In this document: positions 32,190 through 41,134 of the stretch, piece after piece
Position numbering within the stretch: the first letter of the stretch is position 1
How the letters are laid out: the number at the start of each line of letters is the position of its first letter
Assembly: GCA_023614405.1 (NCBI GenBank)
Contig: CM042697.1
Span: 472,360,792 to 472,424,791 of the forward strand
Origin: Avena insularis
Lineage: Eukaryota > Streptophyta > Magnoliopsida > Poales > Poaceae
Length of the DNA: 64,000 bases
Direction of reading: 5' to 3'
Notes under the pieces: generated by a model
The model's input: the letters and a program-made list of their open reading frames with translations, nothing else
Told to the model about the DNA's origin: nothing
Databases searched by the model: none
Position numbers and translations under genes: made by a program

Positions 32190-33580
32190 TTAAATACTGT
32201 CCATATTTCAGTATTACCATAAATTTATTTATTAAGCATATTCAATACATTTAAGAAGTTGCCCTCGCATTTGCAAGGGTCATCTAAATTAGCACTGCGT
32301 TGATCCACACCATCTAAATTAGCACGATGGTTCGATTTAAAACTAGAGGTTAGGATTTAACAGAAGATTATTAATTACGTAATTTGTTTGACACAATATA
32401 TGTTGACAACGTACAACATATCTGTACCGTTCACATAAATAAAAGACAACCCCCACGCAAGGTTTACATGCTTTTGCATCTAGGCCTATTGATGATGACG
32501 TACATCAGGTCACATAAAAGGTAATTCTGGATTTCCAATTTATACGCCGTTAAGCGCCACGCTTTACTTGAAAATTATATACTATATATTTTTCATGATA
32601 TATGCATCCAGGTAGAGTCCGTTTCAAGCATGGACGTTGAAAAGGAAATTCAGGTTGGTCATTATGTAGTCATATTCATTGTGTACTGTACGGGACTGGT
32701 CTATCGACCAACACGTGTTGCATGCAAAAACAAGACGTCCATAATCTTAGGACACATTGCTGATCGCTGCAATACTAATGCATGTACATGTACAATCAGA
32801 GAAAAAACAATTGTTTAATTATGACCATGTGGAGATGTCCAAACTACCATCAGAGTTCTATGAGGTTTAGAGTGTAGGAAATTTCCTAGAATGATTAGCA
32901 AGCACAAGAGCTATATTTTTTCTTGACGGTTTAAGACATATTGTCGGAGGAAAATTTACACTAGAATGACAAAAAAAGAGATGATGAGCTAAAAAGTACC
33001 GATTTTGCAAATTCTCCATGGTCCAAGAAATATAGAAACCCGTCGACAAGACACTATGATCCAAGTAAGATTTATTTTTAAAATAAAACTACATGCTTTT
33101 TAGCTAGGTTAGCAAATTAATACAACTATCTCAAAAAAGTAGTAAAACAAATTATTTTTTAGATTTGTATTTGTACAAACAGAACTATAAAATCAACCTC
33201 AGTCGACGCAGGTAACCGTTGGTACAACTATGGCATCCATGTAAATTCATTTTTCATTTTAGGACAATTATTACATGTCCCCCCCTATGTTAGCACAACA
33301 AAATAAAAAATCAGATTCTTTTGCTGGTAATTTTTTTCCAGATTTTTATGATCATATTTGTAAACCCGATCAATCATAAGTTAATTTTGAGTCAAAAAAA
33401 TATTTTCTCCTCTAGGTGAATACATTAATGCATCAAAGTAGACTGACGCAACCATTAAGACATGTTTAAAAAACTATTTTCTAAAACAGTCTGCAATCCA
33501 TTATTCTTGGGAACAACATACTTTTCTTATTATTCATAAAATTATGTATAATAGATCAAGACATGGGAAAAAGCTAAAAA
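32190..33580. other. AT-rich DNA, no gene seen
   Basis: No long frame, no transposon ends and no coding signatures; many short A/T runs. Confidence 0.45.
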
Positions 33581-33584
33581 TATA

Positions 33585-33990
33585 AATTTTAGAACAACAA
33601 CTACATAATAGAATAACAGAGTCATGGTCCATAACTATATAGACGATATATTTTCCAATGGTCACATGTCATATATAATAAAAAATATTTATTGAATTTT
33701 CTAACTATTAGTTGGGTAGTACTAGAATAGGGGAGTTAGAATTATATAATTATGTACTTGATATATAAGTGATGGCTCATATGTTACATAAGAATAAGAA
33801 CTATTTATTTAATTATCTACCTATTAATCATGTATCCCATGTACAAGTTCTTATTCTAGAATAGGTAGATAATTAAATAAATAGTTCTTAGGAGACGTAA
33901 ATTTTAGAACAACAACTACATAATAGAATAACAAACCCTAAACCCTAAACCAATACATCAACACACAATGTTGATTACTTAGGAGACGTA
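33585..33990. repeat. Patchwork of short duplications and a perfect hairpin
   Basis: TAAATTTTAGAACAACAACT and the following ACATAATAGAATAACA occur at 33583 and again at 33899. A perfect 31-bp inverted repeat (33795-33825 and 33860-33890, beginning TAAGAACTATTTATTTAATT) encloses a 34-base loop. TTAGGAGACGTAA occurs at 33888 and 33979. Telomere-like AAACCCTAAACCCTAAACC lies at 33931-33949. This looks like filler DNA from template-switching repair of a break, not a transposon. Confidence 0.7.
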
Positions 33991-34194
33991 ACTTTTTTAT
34001 ACAACATAAAAGCACACACGCATGCAAAAGAGGAATCCACCTGTCAGTGGTTGTAGAAGTAAGAAAACAAAATAATTTCTACTGTGATGTAGGGAAACGA
34101 ATTTCAAACTCATTTTTACCGTAGATACATGTCATCAAGAACCGACTATCCTATAGAAATATCTGCTACTAACTACCGTTATAAGTCAAGTTTA

Positions 34195-34785
34195 GAGCAT
34201 CTTCACTCGAAGGACGCTAACGGGGATTTTGGCAGTTGAATTCACGCCCAGCCCATTGCCAAATTTTATTTGGCGCCGGTGCGACCAGTTTTGTTATCCT
34301 TCGAGACTGTGCCGCCAATGATGTACGTGTTCGCTGTTCGCTGCGGAGTGTACCAGCGTGAGCAGGCCGAGCACTCGCGCCGCCTCGGCCTATTCATCGA
34401 CCTAGAGAGCGACGACGACGGGGCTGGCTACTCGGACTGGAGCGGCGGTGGCGATCTAGGCCAGGGCTGCAACACCATGCTGCCACCGAAGCAGGAGCCC
34501 AGCGACGACACCGACGACTACGCGGCGGAGATGTACCATCACCTTGGCCTAGGTGGGCATGTCCGTGACCGCCACTAGTTTAATTTTTCTTTTAAATTTT
34601 ATACAAACATGTTTGAACTGCTTCGTATTTGTCGTATTTGTATGAATATCAAATGTTTGAATTTTTTGTATGAGGGGCACGGCCTACAGCCAACACCCCC
34701 AATTTTTTCATCTATCTGGCGCCTACAATACGGACCATAAAAAAACCACGCCGGATGCCGTACGGGGAAGGGGAGGGGTGAGTAG
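34195..34785 (+). mobile_element. Putative Harbinger-like non-autonomous element with a small ORF
   Basis: Starts GAGCATCTTCACTCG after TTA (34192-34194) and probably ends GGAGGGGTGAGTAG before TTA (34786-34788). A TTA duplication and a GAGCATCTTCA-type end fit PIF/Harbinger, though the right end is a poor inverted match. It carries the small acidic ORF at 34318 and an AT-rich 3' part with several TTTGAA and TATTTG words. Confidence 0.5.
34318..34578 (+). CDS. Small acidic transposon-associated protein
   Basis: An 86-residue frame starting MMYVFAVRCGVYQ. It contains LGLFIDLESDDDGAGYSDW, then DLGQGC and KQEPSDDTDDYAAEMYHHLG near the end. The order of an acidic D/E stretch, the block GDxGQGC and a final (D)DYxxxxxxLG is shared with the broken minus-strand frame at 38181-38842 and, from memory, with many hypothetical proteins in grass genomes that travel with DNA transposons. 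Function unknown. The N-terminal half of the longer family form is missing, so this is a truncated copy. Confidence 0.45.
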   Translation: MMYVFAVRCGVYQREQAEHSRRLGLFIDLESDDDGAGYSDWSGGGDLGQGCNTMLPPKQEPSDDTDDYAAEMYHHLGLGGHVRDRH

Positions 34786-34799
34786 TTAATCTCCTTTCT

Positions 34800-35250
34800 T
34801 TTGAGAATAAACTCAAATTCATCGTAGACACGCTAGCTACTAGATTAAGGAACTAAGCTATATAGCAGAGATTACGGTCTCTAAATTAAAACACCACCTG
34901 TCAGACGTATTGGTTTGTGAGGTTTCCTTCTACTACTAAGGTAGTGAGTTTGAATCTCTCTACTTTCTAGTGTTTTAATATTTTATTTCTAAGTCTACTG
35001 ACAGGTGGGCCTTCTATAGTACGCACCAAGGGCATAAATTTAAAAGAAAAATATATAGAGGTCATTTTGAAAAAAATGCGACGATAAAGGTGGACGAGTT
35101 TAGTCAAACTTGTTAACATTTGATCAAATTGGACTAAAATGCTCTCAGGGTGCAAGTTATGGGACTAGTGTTTCTTACTTTGCATGAAGTGGGACTAAAA
35201 CGCACGCGCGGTGCAAGATGTGAGACTAAGAGTGTATATACATCTTGAAA
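34800..35250. other. No gene seen
   Basis: AT-rich. ACACCACCTGTCAGACG (34890) and CTGACAGGTGGGCC (34999) are weakly inverted; TGGGACTAGTGTTTC and TGGGACTAAAACGC (35160-35205) are local repeats. Class not determined. Confidence 0.35.
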
Positions 35251-35737
35251 CCACTGTCTGGCGAGCACACATACGGTTGTTGCGTGTACCTACTCGCTAT
35301 TACATATGTGGGCCTGATTTTCACCAGGAACATGGATGCCAGATCTTTCATCACTAGTGTAACAAGCGACGCATGCTTTTGTAGCAAAATCTACGATGCT
35401 GATCTTAACGTGCAGAAGAAAAGAAAAAAGAGCATCAGGCACGAATCACTGCTGCTTGGAGATGGTCTCCTGGTTCTTTGCCAATCTTGGACGGGCAGCC
35501 GTAACGACCGACCCGGCAGCACCGCAGCAGGAACCTTTTTTACACGAAGAGCACCCACCGTTTTCCTCTGTCCAATGATTATGTACCACCACACCCGGCA
35601 TAGTCCTGCGCCTCTGGCCATTGGTGGACGGTCTCGTCCTCCGACCCCGCGCTTTTATTTATTGATCGACGTCGATGGGGAGCATCTCAGCTTTAATTTA
35701 ATCACGTGCAGCCTATCTAAACCTGCAGCATATATAG
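35251..35737 (+). repeat. Triplicated segment, copy C, left part
   Basis: Matches copy B (22803-22842 then 24125-24590) without the TGCTAC-array insertion, so it shows the empty site of that insertion. Key shared words: GGCGAGCACACAT, CTATTACATATGTGGGCCTG, GGAGATGGTCTCCTGGTTCT, CCGACCCCGCGCTTTTATTT. Ends at the MULE target duplication. Confidence 0.8.
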
Positions 35738-37701
35738 GAGTTAATAGCATAGAACTACCGGTTTCTGGGCAAAATTTCGGAAATCTACCAGTTTACGTTT
35801 TCGCAGCAAAAATCTGCCATATTTGGCGTCTGTTTTCTCAAATCGCACTAAACTCGTTCCGTTCGCGAATTGACACATAAACTGACAAGGCTGGCCCACC
35901 CGTCAGGCTGACGTGGCAGCGTGAGACTGTGTGACATCTGCCATTTTGCACGTAGGTCCTCAAGTTTTGACAGAAAATTGCGCAGAAGTCCCTGACACTA
36001 TTAAAACCTTCATAACTTTTAAATATGAATTCAAATGGAAAAAGTTTAAATACGAAAAGTGCTCAGAATTATTTGAATCTTTTTTTACAAACTTTATTTA
36101 TTATTTTTTATAATTTAAATATAAAAAATATTTTATTAATTATAAAAATTATTTTGTTAATTATATAAAAACTTTGGAAATTCATAACTTTAACTATATA
36201 ACTTCAAATAATATAAATAATATGTCTAAATTTATTAGAAAATGATTATCCAGGCACGCGTGTTTAGGCTGGGAAATAAAGCGCGCTTTTCGAGGCATCA
36301 AAGCGGCCAGCTTTCTGCGCGAGCACGCGCGCGAGATCACGTACGTGCATGGGTTAACTATACTAGACTTCTGCCCTTTGGACCATGAAGAGTGTTGGTT
36401 TTCCTTTTGAAGCCGAGCGAGCGAGCTAGTAGTAGCTGGCGCGTGCCCAAGCAACGGCTCCTCCATGGGTCGATTTCGTGTCTCGTCGCTCGCCGTGCCG
36501 CGTACGTGCATCTCTTTTTGTACGTACCGTACGTACGTGCGTTTATTTATTTTTCTTGTGAGAAAAAGAAAAACAGAATAGAAGGGGGACAGCTGGGCGG
36601 GAGGTGCATGTTTAAGTTTCGGAACGGACTCGCGCCTCCGTGCATCCTCGGCGAGTCCATCACGCTCTTCGTCAACCGTCCGTTCGAACTCCTCGAGGCC
36701 AAGGGCCAGTAAGTTCCACCGCCTCGGGTTCTTCACCCAAGGCACCGACGAACAGCTCCAGACGCGAATCGACATCGCCAAATACATACTCGCTGCCACG
36801 CGCCAAGTCCAGGGTCAAGAGGGCAAAGCAGTGCCGCCGCCTAGGTGACCCCGACCATGCCACGAAGAAGCAGGCAACAGCAGGGGACTTCTTTCTCCTC
36901 GGACGCCTCGATGCTCGCCACGAGTTCCTGGAGCGGGACCGTCAAACCGTGGAGCGTCTTCGCGCCACCAGGGACGACGACAATAACCAAAATCTCCTAG
37001 CGCCGTTGTCGGATCAGTTGGTGGATTACTTGTATATTTCTAGTGCATATTTGCATATTTCTAGCGCATCTACAAATATGCAAGAATTAAATAAAATGAC
37101 ACATATTTATTATTATGATTACTTGCATAATCAAAATATCCGAGAGGAAAGGATATGATTCATGCATTATAAATATTAGAAATGGATTCCTTGGATTTTT
37201 CTAATAAATTTAGACATATTATTTATATTATTTGGAGTTATATAGTTAAAGTTATGAATTTCCAAAGTTTTTGTATAATTAACAAAATAATTTTTTATAA
37301 TTAATAAAATATTTTTTATATTTAAATTATATAAAATAATAAATAAAGTTTGTAAAAAAGATTTAAACAATTCTAAGCATTTTTTATATTTAAACTTTTT
37401 CCATTTGAATTTGTATTCAAAAGTTATGAAGGTTTTAATAGTGCCAGGGACTTTTGTGCAATTTTCTGTTAAAATTTGAGGACCTACGTGCAAAACAGCA
37501 GACGTCACACAGTCTCGTGCTGACACGTTAGCCTGACGGGTGGGCCAGCCTTGTCAGTTTCTGTGTCAATTCGCGATCAGGACGAGTTTAGTGCGATTTG
37601 AGAAAACAGACGCCAAATATGATAGATTTTTGCTGCGAAAACGTAAACTGGTAGATTTTCGAAATTTTGCCTAGAAACTGGTAGTTCTATGCTATTAACT
37701 C
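35738..37701. mobile_element. Mutator-like element with about 510-bp TIRs and 10-bp TSD
   Basis: The ends are GAGTTAATAGCATAGAACTA and its inverse TAGTTCTATGCTATTAACTC, flanked by a perfect 10-bp duplication GCATATATAG at 35728-35737 and 37702-37711. The inverted arms (35738-36245 and 37185-37701) match closely over about 510 bp, an outer part of mixed composition (GGCTGGCCCACCCGTCAGGC) and an inner AT-rich part (ATTATTTTGTTAATTATA). Very long TIRs and a 9-10 bp duplication point to a MULE. No transposase. Segment copy B shows the uninterrupted target (24585). Confidence 0.9.
36590..37030 (+). other. Gene-like GC-rich sequence captured in the MULE
   Basis: Between the AT-rich arms lies a GC-rich block. 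One frame reads CILGESITLFVNRPFELLEA and ends at AAGGGCCA followed by GTAAGTTCC (36709), a consensus plant splice donor, which suggests that an exon-intron border was carried along. Further on, frames have DFFLLGRLDARHEFLERDR-type sequence. I do not recognise the source protein. A Pack-MULE transduplication is the natural reading but is inference. Confidence 0.4.
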
Positions 37702-37955
37702 GCATATATAGTGAAGGCCGGGCAACACATACATGCACGTGACGCTGGCACCGCGATGATGCTTTAAACACAAGTTCTGTAGAAATGGATTCTGACAGAG
37801 TCCAAAGGCTTCAACACAAGCTCTGTAGAATTAGTGGTGTACACTCCATGGCAAGGTTTTGATAACAACACTCCGTCTCCTTAACAAGGTTCTGTTTTCA
37901 AACGTGAGTCCGTAGACTGGATTGAGGGGACGGTGTGATCTATACGTGGTTTAGT
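37702..37955 (+). repeat. Triplicated segment, copy C, middle part
   Basis: Resumes after the MULE with the second target copy and matches copy B 24590-24700 and copy A 1612-1960 (TAGAAATGGATTCTGACA, CTCTGTAGAA, GATCTATACGTGGTTTAGTG). Breaks off at about 37955, where copies A and B continue with GGGTTTAAG or GGACGCCAG. Confidence 0.75.
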
Positions 37956-38892
37956 GACCGAAAACCGGACCAATTTTGGTCCGGACGAAACAAGTTTTCA
38001 GTCGTCTAGGTACGCCCATTTTTCCACTCACGTACCCAGACCGAGTTCCCAAGTTCGACTAAATTCCATTAAAGTTGGACGAATTTCATTAATATGGACG
38101 AATATAAACGGATTACATCAAATTTAAACTAAACTAGTACATAATAACTAAAAAAGGCCACCGCCGGCGCCTTCGCAATTCTACATGCCGAAGTTGCTGT
38201 AGAACGCCGTGTAGCCGGGATCGGCACGGCCATCATCCTCGCCGCCGTCGCCGTCGTCGTCGCTCGGCGGCTGGTGTTGGCGGGAGCTCTCCTAGCCTGG
38301 GTCGCCGGACCTCCACGGCTGCTAGAACGGGCCTTCATCCTCGTCGTCGTCGAGGACGTAGAGCGGGGCGCCCTGGTAGACGAGCTCGCGCCCGGACAGC
38401 GCCCTTCTCCGGGCCGCCTGCTCCTCGGCCTGCTGCTGCAGGCGGCCTGCTGCTGCAGGCGGTGGACGCGCTGCCGCTCCGCCTCCTCCCAGTCCTTCCT
38501 GGACCACTCCAGGATGTCCGGCGAGGACGGCTCCAACAACGGCGTCTGCGGCGCCAAGTCGCGGAGCGACTGCTCTAGCGCCATCCTCAAGGCGCTATCG
38601 TCGGGTGGCGCCGAGCCTTCAATCTTCGGGTGCCGAAGACGGAGGTGGCCGGTCGGCGACACCGTCCCGCGTGGCTCGCCGATGACGAGGCCGCGCGAGC
38701 GTGTCCGCGGCGGCGAGCGTATAGGCGAGACCGCCTCGTGCTTTACTGGGCGTAGCCGCGACGAAGGCACAAACGCCTCAGGGATCGGTGTGGATCCCGA
38801 GGAGTGGGAGGCCGAGGCGGAGGAGGAGCTCATGCTCGCCATCCTCCTCAGCAGCCAGTTCTCCGGAGGGCGCAGCCCCGACCTGGCCGTGT
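37956..38892 (-). mobile_element. Insertion/replacement in copy C carrying a transposon-type ORF
   Basis: Replaces about 1.1 kb that copy B has at 28345-29050. The right border joins directly to the right half of the MITE seen in copy B. GC-rich on the right with a minus-strand frame (next entry), AT-rich on the left. No inverted ends or target duplication found, so either an old element or a deletion with an insertion. Confidence 0.45.
38181..38842 (-). pseudogene. Broken gene of the acidic transposon-associated family
   Basis: Minus-strand ATG at 38842 gives a Ser-rich start (MASMSSSSASASHSSG), then LRPVKHEAVSPIRSPPRTRS, LVIGEPRG and SRKDWEEAERQRVHRLQQQ. A frameshift near 38440 moves the family sequence to another frame (EEQAARRRALSGREL, APLYVLDDDEDE) and a second shift leads to the usual C-terminus (PPSDDDGDGGEDDGR, then PGYTAFYSNFGM and a stop at 38181-38183). 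The C-terminal pattern relates it to the ORF at 34318. Function unknown, family known to me only as repetitive hypothetical proteins in grasses. The frame without repair runs to 38129. Confidence 0.6.
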
Positions 38893-39355
38893 AACAAAGC
38901 TAAAACATCTTATATTTTCAAACGGAGGGACTAGCCTCTTGTTCTCCGGCCGTGTGACAAATGCGTGGAGATTAACAGTGCAACATCGAATTCAATTCAT
39001 GATGTATAAAAATCATGTCGTGGATGGAGCTGGCCCAAATAATGGCGAGGCAAGGAGGGAGACAGGCGGAGGTGGTCCAATGGGCTCGCAATGGCGCCTG
39101 CACCCCCCGCGGATAGCTGCTGCTGCCTCTCCTCTTTCTTGCAGGGGAAAGGGAGACAGACAGTGCCCCCGTGCATGCGCTCGATCAGGCTCCGATTCAA
39201 AATGCATTTCCCATACTTTTTGACCGTTGGTCCCTCCTTCAGTCCTTCCATGGCTCCATCCACCGTCTCATTGACCACTCGACCGATGCAGCTGAACGGC
39301 GGTGGTAGCACTCACTGACACAGTATTACTGTTTATGCTCACAGCTTCGTTTGTG
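38893..39355 (+). repeat. Triplicated segment, copy C, right part
   Basis: Matches copy B 29048-29480: the MITE right half (ACATCTTATATTTTCAAACG), CTCTTGTTCTCCGGCCGTG, AATAATGGCGAGGCAAGGAG, GGTGGTCCAATGGGCTCGCA and CACACAGTATTACTGTTTA-like sequence. The copies differ by small indels (for example CGATCAG added near 39182). No gene supported. Confidence 0.8.
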
Positions 39356-39975
39356 CATCTTTACTGCTATGAATGCGTTTTGTGTCGTTTCGAGAGGAAA
39401 AAAAATGCGTTTCTGGTCTTTGCCTCACGGCAGGAACTTAGTGGTATATGTACGCAATGTGTATGAATTTCTTTTCTGCACTACCAAATTACCAATCTTA
39501 AATGAAGCAGACCAGCTAAACTCCCAATCTCACATTCTTTCCAGCCTTTGTTTCGTTTCCCTGTACTCCCGTCTAATCTGGAAATGGGCTGCAGGCCCAT
39601 AACAGGTGCCCGAAACTAGAACATGAATTCACACCAGGCTTTCTCCTCTATCAAAGCTTGGTGGTTCTCGGTGCTCAACGTTTATGGTACCAGAAGAAGA
39701 AGAGCAATTGGCGTCAATGTCTCGTCAACTCGACCTAGCGCTATCAAGCGACTAGGGTTTGCAATCCTCCATCACCGGAATCTGATCCGGTGTGGAGTTC
39801 CTTACCTTCCTGGCTGCGATCTCTCTCGTCTGGTCCATGTTCCTATAATTTCTGGTTTGCCGAATCGGTTGGGAGCCTACTTGCCCTAGGGTGCACCATG
39901 GCGGCGTGATTTGATGAAAGCTCTTCACAACACGGCGAAGGATCGAGTGTGAAGAAACCACAGGTGTTGGACCAT
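39356..39975. other. Leader of the DUF4283-type pseudogene, no separate gene
   Basis: Past the triplicated segment. From about 39640 (TCTATCAAAGCTTGG) the sequence resembles the 5' untranslated part of grass LINE ORF1 loci; ACCATGGCGGCGTGATTTGA at 39896 could be the original start region. No intact frame. Confidence 0.4.
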
Positions 39976-40324
39976 CTGTGTTGCAGAGACTAGGCATTGA
40001 TGAAAATGAGATTGACGATCTCGTTTTTTTGAGGAGGAAGATACGACACCGAAGGAGGGCATCAAGTGGCTTTCTATCGCTAGGGTGCATACGACAAACT
40101 ATTTCAGACCTACGACATTTAAGAGGCATATGTGCACGGCAAGGAGTCCAGCGAGAGAGGTGATTATTAAGCCATTGGAGGAAAATCTGTTCACAATCCA
40201 ATGACATTGTCTGCGGGTTTGGCTAAAGGTTGAACAGGGAGGACAATCCAATGATTTGGAAGCTCCAAAGACAATCGATCTAAATTCACTAGCGGTATGG
40301 ATCCAAATCCACAAGCTTCCACAT

Positions 40325-41000
40325 TTTTTTTGGAGCAACCACATATTTCATTAATGGAAAAAACAAGTTACATGGAGCAACACATGTGGAAACTAAAAGA
40401 CATACTAAGATAAAATGATTATCCTGCAAACAATACAGATAAAATCCTAAGAGACCGAGAAATACAAAATGATCCCTATGGTTTCCCGCAACCTCCGAAG
40501 GCAGCGGTCGCCGCCCAACTCCAGCACCGTCGAGACGCACGCTGGAATATACGTCGAACCTCCAACACCGCAAGATCCGAAAAAGCACCATCGCCAACGA
40601 GGCTTTGTGAGTCGATGAACAGGCCTGCTACACACAGCGAGGCACATGTCGCTGTGTCACGTCGACCGGGGGACGTCCCTGTGATGTCTTGAACCAAGAT
40701 CTGCTACCTCTCATCGACAAAGTCGGAGAAGAACGACATATCCACCACCTCCGGACCAACATCCTCGCTCCATAGAAACCACCTCGCCCTGGCTAGCAAC
40801 GCCGTCGCTGAGAACGACGAACGCATGCGACACACCGAGAAACTGATCTCGCCATATCTGGAGAACCGCGAGAAGACCAAGCTGTCGATCTAAAAGAACG
40901 ACTAGCACACCTCGCCATCAACTTCCAGGTGACGCCGGTGTGGAAGTAGAGTTGAGACAAATTTATTGCCCGGGCGCCTCTCCCACCACCCCAACGACGC
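40325..41000 (-). mobile_element. Non-LTR retroposon in the DUF4283 pseudogene, minus strand
   Basis: The DUF4283 frame stops at CTTCCACAT followed by a poly-T run (40325-40332), i.e. a poly-A tail on the minus strand preceded by ATTAATGAAATATGTGGTTG. The host frame resumes at about 41000-41010. It is 670-680 bp with no RT. The target duplication could not be fixed. The inner sequence is a diverged GC-rich stretch similar in style to the 1.1 kb family but with a different 3' end. Confidence 0.55.
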
Positions 41001-41134
41001 CCCATGGCAGACATAATACACTAATTACTAATCTAGTTAAAAATAAAGTGGGTTTTGTCATGGAAGTTGAAACGGAGATACCCGGCATGAATAACTTTGT
41101 TCGGGTCAGGATTAAGCTGGAAGTTACAGAGGTT

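Noticed and set aside
33931..33949. Interstitial telomere array
   Set aside because: Only about two and a half AAACCCT units; too short to call a telomeric array and better explained as filler DNA.
36194..36799. 202-codon minus-strand frame in the second MULE
   Set aside because: It begins in the captured block and runs through a TIR arm; no domain; likely fortuitous.
39978..40163. Separate small gene beginning RLGIDENEIDD
   Set aside because: It is the first piece of the DUF4283/LINE ORF1 pseudogene and continues in another frame after a one-base shift.
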